A stretch of 64,000 bases of DNA from Lacticaseibacillus daqingensis (GTDB lineage Bacteria > Bacillota > Bacilli > Lactobacillales > Lactobacillaceae): positions 124,001 to 188,000 of the forward strand of contig NZ_RHOH01000003.1 of assembly GCF_003946115.1 (NCBI RefSeq). Reading direction: 5' to 3'. A program made the position numbers and the translations under genes. The notes beneath the pieces are model-generated. The model worked only from the letters and a program-made list of their open reading frames with translations, was not told the origin of the DNA and did not search any database. Shown here in pieces: positions 26,220 through 34,568 of the stretch (position 1 is the first letter of the stretch; the number at the start of each line of letters is the position of its first letter).

Positions 26220-27139
26220 CACTTCATCTCCCCTTTCTTCCCGATCCAGCGAATCAGCAGGTTAAACGCCAAGGACATCAGCAGGAGCAGCAGCGCCAGC
26301 GACCACAGGGCGTTGTTTTCCAGCGAACCCATGACGGTGTTGCCGATCCCCGACGTCAGCACCGAGGTCAGCGTGGACGCCGGGCTGATCAGGTTGTGTG
26401 GCAAAAGCGCCGCGTTCCCGATAACCATCTGCACGGCCAGCGCTTCCCCAAAGGCCCGCGCCATGCCGAACACGATCCCGGTCAAGATCCCGGGCATTGC
26501 GGCGCGCACCACCACGCGGCTCGTGGTTTGCCAACGCGTGGCGCCCAGCGCCAGGCTGGCCTCACGGTAGTGCCGCGGCACAGCCTTGAGCGCATCGACG
26601 GTCATCGAGGTGACTGTCGGCAGGATCATGACGAACAGCACAAAGGTCCCGGCTAGGATCCCGAACCCGGTGCCACCAAACAAGTTGCGAATGAACGGCA
26701 CCACCACGGACAGCCCGATGAACCCGTACACGACACTGGGGATCCCGACCAGCAACTCGATCACCGGTTGCAGGATCTTCTTCCCCAGGTTCGGCGAAAT
26801 CTCCGTCATGAAGATCGCCGCCCCCACCGCAAACGGGGTCGCGATGATCGCCGACAGGAAGGTCACGCCAAAGGAACCGACGATCATTGGTAGCGCACCG
26901 ACTTCCGGGGCCCCATGCGCGTCCTTGATGGCCGGCGACCAGGTGGTTTTGCTCAGGAAGGACCAGAGGTTGACCTTGTTCTCAAAAAAGGTCGCCAGCC
27001 CCCGCGAGGCAACGAAATAGAAGATTGCCACGACCACCGCGACAATCAGGCTAATACAAAACAGGCTGATCAGCCGGCCACGGCGTTCGATCTTCGCCGA
27101 CCGCGACGGGCGTAGCATTGCGTCACGAATTGGATCCAT
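26219..27139 (-). CDS. pstC: Phosphate ABC transporter permease PstC
   Basis: 306 residues, basic N-terminus (MLRPSRSAKIERRGR) then six helices, an ABC permease domain and the EAA-type loop VRAAMPGILTGIVFGMARAF. Start ATG 27139 follows AGGAGG, 9 bp after pstS. Translationally coupled to pstA. Confidence 0.93.
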   Translation of the reverse strand: MDPIRDAMLRPSRSAKIERRGRLISLFCISLIVAVVVAIFYFVASRGLATFFENKVNLWSFLSKTTWSPAIKDAHGAPEVGALPMIVGSFGVTFLSAIIATPFAVGAAIFMTEISPNLGKKILQPVIELLVGIPSVVYGFIGLSVVVPFIRNLFGGTGFGILAGTFVLFVMILPTVTSMTVDALKAVPRHYREASLALGATRWQTTSRVVVRAAMPGILTGIVFGMARAFGEALAVQMVIGNAALLPHNLISPASTLTSVLTSGIGNTVMGSLENNALWSLALLLLLMSLAFNLLIRWIGKKGEMK

Positions 27140-27148
27140 TGCTTCCTC

Positions 27149-28009
27149 CTATTCCGCGGCCTTCTGGACCACGTTGCCAGCGGCGTCGCGCTCGACTTTC
27201 ATGCTGGTGACGGGAATGTAGCCCATCTTGGCCACCAGCCGCTTCTGGGTGCTTGGCGCCATCATGTAGGTGACAAAGTCCTTAGTCAGCCCTGTCGGTT
27301 GGCCGCGCGTGTACATGTGCTCGTACGACCAGATCGGCCACGCATTGGTGGTCACGTGCTGATCGGTCGGCGTCACGCCATTGAGGGCCAGCGCCTTGAC
27401 GGTGTCATCCACATACGAGAAAGCGACATACGACACCGCACCAGGCGTGCTGGCCACGATCGAACGCACCATCCCGGTGGAGTCCTGCTCCTGGGCCGCC
27501 AGCGGTTGGCGGTCCTGCAAGACCCACTTTTCAAAGGTCGTGCGCGTGCCTGACCCTTGGGCCCGGTTCACAACGACCACCGGTAGGTCCTTGCCGCCCA
27601 CCTGCTTCCAGTTGGTGATTTCGCCCGTGAACAACCGGCGCAGTTGCACGATGCTCAGATTGCGCACACCCACGCCAGGGTTGGCGATCGGCGTGATCCC
27701 AACCACCGCCACCCGGTGATCGACCAACTTCTTGGCGTTGATGCCCGGCTTTTCCTCGGCAAAAAGATCCGAGTTGCCGATTTCCACGGCCCTTTGTTGG
27801 ATTTGGGACAGGCCGGTGCCAGTGCCCCCACCCTGCACGTTGATAAACACGCCGAGGTGGTCTGTCTGATACTGCTCAGCGGCAGCCTCAACCAGGGGTT
27901 GCAAGGCGCTTGACCCCACTGCCGTGATCGACTGACCGCTATCACCACGACCACATCCCGCAAGCAGCGCAACACCGGCGACTGCCAGAAAGCCGAGAAT
28001 TTTTTTCAC
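27149..28009 (-). CDS. pstS: Phosphate-binding lipoprotein PstS
   Basis: 286 residues from GTG 28009 (GGAGGG upstream). Lipoprotein signal with lipobox LLAGC (C19), then a phosphate-binding periplasmic-type fold: TAVGSSALQPLVEAA, QGGGTGTGL and NRAQGSGTRTTFEKW are the phosphate-contact segments. It captures phosphate outside the membrane and delivers it to PstCA. A Pho box precedes it (28045-28094). Confidence 0.95.
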   Translation of the reverse strand: MKKILGFLAVAGVALLAGCGRGDSGQSITAVGSSALQPLVEAAAEQYQTDHLGVFINVQGGGTGTGLSQIQQRAVEIGNSDLFAEEKPGINAKKLVDHRVAVVGITPIANPGVGVRNLSIVQLRRLFTGEITNWKQVGGKDLPVVVVNRAQGSGTRTTFEKWVLQDRQPLAAQEQDSTGMVRSIVASTPGAVSYVAFSYVDDTVKALALNGVTPTDQHVTTNAWPIWSYEHMYTRGQPTGLTKDFVTYMMAPSTQKRLVAKMGYIPVTSMKVERDAAGNVVQKAAE

Positions 28010-28044
28010 AAGGAACCCTCCGTTTTTCATCACTTTCACCAGTC

Positions 28045-28094
28045 TATCAATCGCGTGTAAATGTTCCGCGCACTAATTGTAAAAAGAAGGTAAA
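28045..28094 (-). promoter_or_regulatory. Pho box upstream of pstS
   Basis: On the minus strand five hexamers occur in exact 11-bp steps: TTTACC (28089-28094), TTTACA (28078-28083), TGCGCG (28067-28072), TTTACA (28056-28061), TTGATA (28045-28050). This matches the PhoP direct-repeat operator of Firmicutes (TTAACA-like, 5-nt spacers), with one poor repeat. It extends into the 3' end of phoR. TGATAGACT, overlapping the last hexamer, could be an extended -10. Confidence 0.8.
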
Positions 28095-29740
28095 TTCAAT
28101 GGTAAGGTCACGGTGAACGTGGACCCGACACCGAGCTGACTGGCCACGGCCACCTCACCGCCGAGTTGCGTGACCATTTCGGCCACGATGGCCAGCCCCA
28201 ACCCGGTGCCGCCATTGTGGCGACTGCGGGCCTTGTCCACCCGGTAGAACCGTTCAAAAATCCGGGCCTGATCGGCTTCCGACAGCCCGATGCCCGTGTC
28301 TTGCACCGTCAGCTTCAGGCTCTGGGCATCGGTGGTCGCGGTGATGGTCACCGTTCCGGCCGCCCGATTGTAGAACACCGCGTTGTTCAAGAGGTTCCGC
28401 ACGACCTGGGACAGCTTGGCGGGAACCGTTTGGATCGTCAGGTCCGGCGCGATGTGTGTGGTGACCGTCAGCGCCTTGGCCGCGATCGGCTGCTGAAGCG
28501 GCTGAAGCGCCTTAGCCACGAGGTCGGCCACCCCCACCGGCTGCGTGTCGACCGGGCCACCATCCGGCCGTGACAGGGTCAGGATGTCCGTGATCAGTTG
28601 CGTCAGGCGCAGACTTTCCGTGTGAATGATGCCGAGGAAGCGGTCAAGGGTCGCCGGGTCGTCCTTGGCGCCCGCCAGCAGCGTTTCCGTGAAGCCACTG
28701 ATGGCCGTCACCGGCGTCTTGAGCTCATGCGACACATTGCCCACAAAATCCAGCTGCATCTGTTCGACCCGCCGCAGGGTCGAGATGTCGTAGAGGATCA
28801 CCAGGACCTGCAGCCGGTCGATGCCGGTCAATGCCACCACGCTGGCGTCCACCGCCTGCTGCGTGGTCATCAGCGTCAGCTCCTTGTGGTGCGTGCGCCC
28901 GTTGCGGTAGGTGTGCTCGATCATTCGCGCCAGCGCGTACGTTTTGACATCGTCCAGGTAGTTGTGCTGGCGTGGCGAGATCGGGTGCCCCACGAACTGG
29001 CTCATTGCCTGATTGGCCATCAGCACCTGACGGTCGGAGTCGATCAGCATGACCCCTTGCGGCAGGTGGTCGATCAAGCGATCAAAACTGGCCTGGCGCA
29101 GCGCCACTTTTTGCCGCAAATGCTGCACCGTTTCGGCCAACTGGTTCACCTCATGCCCGATCGGCATAAACGGGGACCCCGGCGTCAGGATCAGCGGCTC
29201 AAGCGCATGTTCCTTGCGAATGGCGGTGAGGTTCTGGCTCATCTGTGCGAGGTGGCCCTCCCAGTAGTGCCGCCGCCGGAGCCCCCACGCGATCAGCGCG
29301 AGAAAGGCCAGGCTATAGGCCGCGACCAGCGCGGCGCCTAGGCCTGGCGCCACGGTGAACAGCGTGGCCTTCTTCTGCCAGACGCCAATGAACACCGTGT
29401 TGCTGCGGCGGCCTACATAAACCTGCTCTGCCTGGCCGCGCACCAAGAGCACCGTGCTTTGGTGCACGATGGTCCGCTTCCGGTCCACCAGGTCCTGCAA
29501 CAGTTGCTCGCGGGCGGTGGTCGGTGTGCCGCTGAGAACGGTGATGGTCACGTGATTATCCGCGGCCAGTTTCACGGCCATCGACTCGGTTTCACCGACG
29601 TCTTGGAAGGTCTTGTACACCGCCGTCAGGTGTGCGGTTTGCTGCGTGTACAGCAGGTGATTGATGCCCACCAAGAGTAAGAAAAAGCCTGCAACGGCAA
29701 AAAAGCACGCCCAGGCCCAACGCCGAATGAGCTTAGTCAT
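28073..29740 (-). CDS. phoR: Phosphate-sensing histidine kinase (PhoR/PnpS)
   Basis: 555 residues from ATG 29740, overlapping the phoP stop by 8 nt. Two membrane helices (about 10-30 and 130-155) bracket an extracellular loop. A HAMP-like linker, a PAS domain (DHLPQGVMLIDSDRQVLMAN), HisKA with H338 in NVSHELKTP, then HATPase with N, G1 and G2 boxes (RSRHNGGTGLGLAI) follow. It phosphorylates PhoP in low phosphate. No terminator separates it from pstS, but the Pho box gives pstS its own control. Confidence 0.93.
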   Translation of the reverse strand: MTKLIRRWAWACFFAVAGFFLLLVGINHLLYTQQTAHLTAVYKTFQDVGETESMAVKLAADNHVTITVLSGTPTTAREQLLQDLVDRKRTIVHQSTVLLVRGQAEQVYVGRRSNTVFIGVWQKKATLFTVAPGLGAALVAAYSLAFLALIAWGLRRRHYWEGHLAQMSQNLTAIRKEHALEPLILTPGSPFMPIGHEVNQLAETVQHLRQKVALRQASFDRLIDHLPQGVMLIDSDRQVLMANQAMSQFVGHPISPRQHNYLDDVKTYALARMIEHTYRNGRTHHKELTLMTTQQAVDASVVALTGIDRLQVLVILYDISTLRRVEQMQLDFVGNVSHELKTPVTAISGFTETLLAGAKDDPATLDRFLGIIHTESLRLTQLITDILTLSRPDGGPVDTQPVGVADLVAKALQPLQQPIAAKALTVTTHIAPDLTIQTVPAKLSQVVRNLLNNAVFYNRAAGTVTITATTDAQSLKLTVQDTGIGLSEADQARIFERFYRVDKARSRHNGGTGLGLAIVAEMVTQLGGEVAVASQLGVGSTFTVTLPLNLPSFYN

Positions 29741-30434
29741 GCGGCACCTCCATCTGATAGCCGAAACCGCGCACCGTTTTGATGTAGGCCGGCCGCTTCG
29801 GATCGGTTTCAATTTTTTCGCGCAGGTGGCTGACTTGAATGTCCACCATCCGTGTCTCAGCGGGATAATCAAAGCCCCAGATGCCGTTCAACAGCGCATC
29901 GCGCGACAGGATCTTGCCCAGTCGGCGCGCGAAGTACGCCAGCAATTCGAACTCCTTGGGGGTCAGCGCCAGCGGCTCACCGTTCTTGGTGGCGCGGAAG
30001 CTCTCCTCATCGATCATCAGGTCGCCGACCGTCAGCGGCGCCTTAGGGTCCACCGGGGTAACAGGCTTAGTCTGCACCCGTCGCTCGATGGCTTTGATCC
30101 GCGCGACGATCTCACGCGGGGAAAACGGCTTGGTCACGTAGTCATCGGCCCCGAGCTCAAGGCCGACGATCTTGTCCGTCTCACTGTCCTTAGCGGTCAG
30201 GATCATGATGGGCGTCGCGTTGTTGGCCGCGCGCAACTGGCGCGTGACCTCAAACCCGTCCATCTCCGGGAGCATCAGGTCCAAAATAATGAAGTCAAAC
30301 GGCATCTGAAGCGCAAGCGTCAGCGCAGCATCGCCATCCGCGGCGGTGGTCACCTTGTAGTGCTCTTTTTCGAGGTTGTACTGGAGTAGTGTCACGATCG
30401 CTGGTTCATCATCAACGACTAAGATCTTCTTCAT
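29733..30434 (-). CDS. phoP: OmpR-type response regulator PhoP
   Basis: 233 residues from ATG 30434 (GGAGG six nt upstream). Receiver domain with acidic pocket D8/D9, phospho-acceptor D52 (IILDLMLPEMDG), T and K switch residues (ILTAKD, VTKPFSP), then an OmpR winged helix ending RGFGYQMEVP. It binds direct-repeat Pho boxes such as that upstream of pstS. Its start lies 23 nt inside the 3' end of the preceding PDZ gene. Confidence 0.94.
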   Translation of the reverse strand: MKKILVVDDEPAIVTLLQYNLEKEHYKVTTAADGDAALTLALQMPFDFIILDLMLPEMDGFEVTRQLRAANNATPIMILTAKDSETDKIVGLELGADDYVTKPFSPREIVARIKAIERRVQTKPVTPVDPKAPLTVGDLMIDEESFRATKNGEPLALTPKEFELLAYFARRLGKILSRDALLNGIWGFDYPAETRMVDIQVSHLREKIETDPKRPAYIKTVRGFGYQMEVPHD

Positions 30435-31494
30435 GGTCATCCTCCGCAAATGTAATCATGCCCAACTCGTGAGGGGCACCGTTAAATATCGCTGTTTCGG
30501 TCATCTTGATGGCTCCGTCCAGGCGCTGCACCTTGAGCCGACAGTACGTCGGTTGCGTCTGCATCGCCGCGTACAGGTCCGCCTCTGACGCCACGGGCAG
30601 GTGATTGCACGTCAGCAAAATGTCCCCGGCCTGCAGCGCCATTTTGCTCGCTGGCGTGTCCGGCTGAATGGCCACGAGCCGCACGCCGCTCGTGGTCTGA
30701 GAGATGAAGGTCGCCCCGGCACCGGCTGCCCGGTGCTGCATCCAAGCCAGCCCCAGACTCACCAGCGCCAGCGCGATCAGCCCCCCAAGCGCAGTGGTCG
30801 GGCGCCACCAAAGCAGGCCGGCCAGCCCCACCGCAAGCGCGGCCGCCCAGGCGGACTGTTTGGCCCACGCATCGGTGGCCGCGGTCGGCAACTGTTTGCG
30901 TGTCGTCACAGCCACGCCGAGCACCAGGGGCACCAGCGCCCACGGCCACGCCACCCCGCTCAGCGGCAGGACAAGGGGCACGCAGTAGAACTGCCGGCGC
31001 GTATAGGTTGCGATACGGGCCCCGCGCACGCCATCGCGCACCCGAGGCACGTCAATGGGCGGGTTCAAAAACCGCAACAACCCCGCCTGGGCGGCCCATA
31101 ACAGCGCGATCAGCGCCACCAGGTGCCAGCCCCACTGCCCCACTGGTGGCACAGCAGTGAGCTGCGGCACCAGTGTGACGGCCAGCACGCCGCTCACGCC
31201 CAGCCAAGCAGGGGAAAAGCCCAGCCCGCTGGTGAGAAGCCCCACCGCGACGAGCCCCTCCAGGAGCAACGCCACCGGCAGCGGAAGCCGAAGATCAAGC
31301 CCCCAGGCGATGCCGCTGACCAGTATGCCGGTCGCTAAGCCGCCAAGGAGGCCCGCCCACCACCCGGTCCAGTGCCGGTCGATTGCGATGCCAAACATCG
31401 CACGTTCACGGCCGAAGCGGCGCCACCGCCAAAATAGTGCGACCAGTCCCGCCAATACGGGCACGCCGAACCCACCAATCAATAAGAATCGCAT
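30412..31494 (-). CDS. Polytopic membrane protein with C-terminal PDZ domain (MinJ-like)
   Basis: 360 residues. About 8 hydrophobic segments to residue 265 and a C-terminal PDZ domain (SGVRLVAIQPDTPASKMALQAGDILLTCNHLPVASEADL). This layout and the position beside ftsEX correspond to Bacillus MinJ, which bridges DivIVA and MinD in division-site placement. Sequence identity cannot be judged here. An extended -10 lies at 31524-31532. It overlaps phoP by 23 nt, which links it to the Pho two-component genes. Confidence 0.7.
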   Translation of the reverse strand: MRFLLIGGFGVPVLAGLVALFWRWRRFGRERAMFGIAIDRHWTGWWAGLLGGLATGILVSGIAWGLDLRLPLPVALLLEGLVAVGLLTSGLGFSPAWLGVSGVLAVTLVPQLTAVPPVGQWGWHLVALIALLWAAQAGLLRFLNPPIDVPRVRDGVRGARIATYTRRQFYCVPLVLPLSGVAWPWALVPLVLGVAVTTRKQLPTAATDAWAKQSAWAAALAVGLAGLLWWRPTTALGGLIALALVSLGLAWMQHRAAGAGATFISQTTSGVRLVAIQPDTPASKMALQAGDILLTCNHLPVASEADLYAAMQTQPTYCRLKVQRLDGAIKMTETAIFNGAPHELGMITFAEDDHEEDLSR

Positions 31495-31523
31495 GCTACG
31501 CCCTCTCCCGTCCTCTTTAGTTT

Positions 31524-31532
31524 AGTATAGCA
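31524..31532 (-). promoter_or_regulatory. Extended -10 promoter of the PDZ gene
   Basis: TGCTATACT on the minus strand, about 30 nt before the PDZ gene start; would also drive phoPR. Confidence 0.5.
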
Positions 31533-31601
31533 TGGAACCCGTTACTGAAAAAAATAAGTAAATTTCTGGTATCGGTGCCGATACAATCCCTGTAAACACA
31601 C

Positions 31602-31628
31602 AAAAACCGCGGCAACTCGGCCGCGGTT
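31602..31628 (-). terminator. Terminator of ftsEX
   Basis: Minus-strand AACCGCGG / CCGCGGTT stem followed by TTTG. Confidence 0.8.
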
Positions 31629-31642
31629 CATCGCTTGTTCAG

Positions 31643-32530
31643 TTAAATGCGCAGGAAGCGCCGCATGGAAACAACCGCACCGAGCGCCCCGATGATGACC
31701 CCGATCAAGGCGATCGCCAGGTCAAGCCAAAGGAGAAACGGCATCGAGGCGTATAAGGCGAAGCCGTTGGCCGCAGTCGACAGGTTGGCGCTACGGTACA
31801 CGAGCCCATACGCGATATCAACGGCCAGGATCGGCAGCAAGGCCCCGAGCAACCCGGTCCAAGCCCCTTCCAAGAGGAACGGCCAGCGAATGTACGCATT
31901 GGTCGCCCCGACCAGCCGCATCACGCGGATCTCGTCCTTGCGGGACAGGATCGTGATGCGAATGGTGTTGCTGATCAGGAACACCGCCACGAACAGCAGT
32001 AGGATGGTGAAGGCCAGCCCGCCGCGCTGAATCGCATCAACGGTTTGGAAGAGCTTCTTGGCGGTGTTGCCCCCGTATGAGGCCTCCGCCACATACTTGA
32101 GCTTGGCCGCCTTTTTGGCCACGTTCACCGTTGCCTTAGGGCTGGTGGTATCCACCAGGAACACGTTGTTCAGCGGGTTTTGGTCGCCGGAGAACATCTT
32201 CCACTGCGAGCCGTACGTCCCCACGATCGAATCCAGCTCCTGGTTGGAGGAGCGGTAGGTAATTTTATCGACGCTTGGCAACGCCTTGAGTTCCTTCTTC
32301 AGGCTGGCCTGCTGCGCCTTCGTCGTGTTCTTGTCAATGTAGACGCGCACGCGCACATCGTTTTCCACCTGCGTGGAGATGTGGTTGATGTTCAACAGCA
32401 GCGCCATGAAGATCCCGACCAACAGCAGCGTCACGGTGACGGCCGAAACGGCGGCCACGGACATCCACCCGTTGCGGCGCAGGCTCTTCAGAGAATCCTT
32501 GATGTGGCGCTTAATGACGTTAGACTTCAT
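31643..32530 (-). CDS. ftsX: Cell-division ABC transporter-like protein FtsX
   Basis: 295 residues from ATG 32530, overlapping the ftsE stop by 11 nt. One N-terminal helix, an extracellular domain (about 50-165), then three C-terminal helices with the FtsX/MacB core (FTILLLFVAVFLISNTIRI, RKDEIRVMRLVGATNAYIRWPF). With FtsE it transmits division signals to peptidoglycan hydrolases outside the cell. Confidence 0.95.
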   Translation of the reverse strand: MKSNVIKRHIKDSLKSLRRNGWMSVAAVSAVTVTLLLVGIFMALLLNINHISTQVENDVRVRVYIDKNTTKAQQASLKKELKALPSVDKITYRSSNQELDSIVGTYGSQWKMFSGDQNPLNNVFLVDTTSPKATVNVAKKAAKLKYVAEASYGGNTAKKLFQTVDAIQRGGLAFTILLLFVAVFLISNTIRITILSRKDEIRVMRLVGATNAYIRWPFLLEGAWTGLLGALLPILAVDIAYGLVYRSANLSTAANGFALYASMPFLLWLDLAIALIGVIIGALGAVVSMRRFLRI

Positions 32531-33206
32531 TCCCGTAAGCGCCTCCTTCCTCATCGCGCACGAGGCGACCCCCGGCGATCTCAAGCAACCGGTGCGGTCG
32601 ACTGTTGACCAGCTCCCGATTATGCGTCGCCATGATCACCGTCGTGCCGTCTGCGTTGACCCGCTCCAGAATGTCCATGATGTCTTCTGAGGTGTCCGGA
32701 TCCAGGTTCCCGGTCGGCTCATCCGCGATCACAACATCCGGCGCGTTGACGATGGCACGAGCGATCGCCACGCGCTGCTGCTCGCCCCCGGACAGCTCGT
32801 TCGGGAATCGCCGCAGTTTTTGCTCCAGGCCCACGAGCTTCAGCACGTGCAGCACCCGAGGCTTGATTTCAGCCTCGTCTTTTTCGATCACTTCCATCGC
32901 GTAGGCCACGTTTTCAAACACGGTCAGCCGCGGCAGCAGCTTGAAGTCCTGGAACACGATGCCGAGCTCACGCCGAAACAGCGGGATATCCTTGTTGGCC
33001 ATCGTGGCAAAATCGTACTTGCCCACGCTGATCGTGCCCGAGGTCGGGGTCAGTTCGTGGTACAGCATCTTGATGAATGTCGACTTACCCGCGCCGCTGG
33101 AACCGATGACGTACACGAATTCCCCGGGGTTGACCGACAAGCTTAAATCTTTGATCGCGATCACGCCGTTGTCGTACTGCTTCATCACGTTTTTAATTTG
33201 GATCAT
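32520..33206 (-). CDS. ftsE: Cell-division ATP-binding protein FtsE
   Basis: 228 residues. Walker [11 protein letters not shown], signature LSGGEQQR, Walker [21 protein letters not shown] precedes ATG 33206, and an extended -10 lies about 40 nt upstream. Forms the FtsEX complex with the overlapping ftsX product. Confidence 0.96.
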   Translation of the reverse strand: MIQIKNVMKQYDNGVIAIKDLSLSVNPGEFVYVIGSSGAGKSTFIKMLYHELTPTSGTISVGKYDFATMANKDIPLFRRELGIVFQDFKLLPRLTVFENVAYAMEVIEKDEAEIKPRVLHVLKLVGLEQKLRRFPNELSGGEQQRVAIARAIVNAPDVVIADEPTGNLDPDTSEDIMDILERVNADGTTVIMATHNRELVNSRPHRLLEIAGGRLVRDEEGGAYGNEV

Positions 33207-33301
33207 GCGCTCGCTCCTTTTTCAAAACTAGGCAAAGTATAGCATGCCAATACGTCAATCTGATAACAGGACGGTTACAGTTTGGCCCGGTCGGCCTGGT
33301 C

Positions 33302-34418
33302 CTATTGCGGATTGTTCTTTGCCAGTTCCCATTGTAAGTAGGCGTAGATGAACGGATCCAGGGCGCCATCCATGACGGCCTGCCCGTTCCCCGTTTCGTA
33401 GTTCGTGCGGTGATCCTTGACCATTGTGTAAGGGTGGAAGACATACGAGCGGATCTGGGAGCCAAAGGCCACTTCCATCTGATCACCCTTGATGGCGGCG
33501 GCCTCCTGCGCCTTTTTGGCCTGCTCGCGCTGATACAGCTTGGCCTTCAGCATCCCCATCGCCGTGTCCTTGTTCTGGAACTGGCTCCGCTGCGCCTGGC
33601 TCGACACCACGATGCCGGTCGGAATGTGGATCAAGCGCACCGCACTGGACGTCTTGTTGATGTGCTGGCCCCCGGCCCCACTGGAGCGGAAGACCTCCAT
33701 CTTGATGTCGTCGGGGCGGATGTCGATGTCGATGCTGTTATCGAGCTCCGGCATCACATCCACCGAGGCAAAACTGGTGTGCCGGCGCCCGGCCGAGTCA
33801 AACGGCGAGATCCGGACAAGCCGGTGCACGCCTTTTTCGCTTCGCAGCATGCCGTACGCGTTCTCACCGCTGATCAGCAGCGTCACGCTCTTGATGCCGG
33901 CCTCATCGCCGGCTAGGTAGTCGGCGACCTCAACGCTGAAGCCGCTTTGGCTGGCCCAGCGCTGATACATCCGCAAAAGCATCGATCCCCAGTCCTGCGA
34001 CTCCGTGCCGCCCGCACCGGGGTGGATCTCGAGGATCGCGTTGTTGGCGTCATACGGCTGGCTTAACAGCAACGTCATCTCGTAGCGCGTCATCTGCTCT
34101 TCAAGCGTGTGCAGGTCGCCTTCGACCTCCGCCTGCAGGTCAGCGTCCGGCTCCTCTTGTAGCAGTTCAAAGGCCACGTCGAGGTCATCGAGCTGGTCTT
34201 GCAGCTTGATAAAATTGTCGTGCTTAGCTTTCAGTTGGTTGTTGGCGTCGATGACGGTTTGCGCGGCGCGCCGGTCGTCCCAAAAGCCCGGCTCGGCCAT
34301 GCGGCCCTCATTTTCGGCGATGCGTTCGTTCAGCGCATCGAGGTCAAAGCGACCCCCTAAATTGATTGATTTTGGTCCGCAGTTGGGCCAAGGTGTTACG
34401 AATCTCAGCGATTTCCAT
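33302..34418 (-). CDS. prfB: Peptide chain release factor 2 (programmed +1 frameshift)
   Basis: Translation starts at ATG 34418 and reads 24 codons ([20 protein letters not shown]...) to an in-frame TGA at 34346-34344. Directly before it are the Shine-Dalgarno-like AGGGGG (34353-34358) and the slip codon CTT, giving CTT-TGA-C, the classic RF2 recoding site. After a +1 shift the frame continues at GAC (34345) for a total of 371 residues. It has the peptidyl-hydrolysis GGQ at 249-251 and an SPF-type tripeptide region ([10 protein letters not shown]). RF2 recognises UGA/UAA; the shift autoregulates its level. Confidence 0.97.
34344..34358 (-). promoter_or_regulatory. prfB: RF2 programmed frameshift site
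   Basis: AGGGGGTCGCTTTGA on the minus strand: internal Shine-Dalgarno, slip codon CTT and UGA stop. Confidence 0.95.
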
Positions 34419-34520
34419 AGTGGACTTCCTTTCAAGAGTAGTTGGCGTCAGACCATGTGGGCCGGGCCTCATGGCAAAGGCCGCCGCTTCATGGTGCGCC
34501 AGGGCAGTGGTCGCCCCATT

Positions 34521-34549
34521 AAAACAGCCGGGATGCGCGCCCGGCTGTT
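34521..34549 (-). terminator. Terminator of secA
   Basis: Minus-strand AACAGCCGGG / CCCGGCTGTT followed by TTAA, between secA and prfB. Confidence 0.75.
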
Positions 34550-34568
34550 AAGGGTTGTTGTGGGCGAA

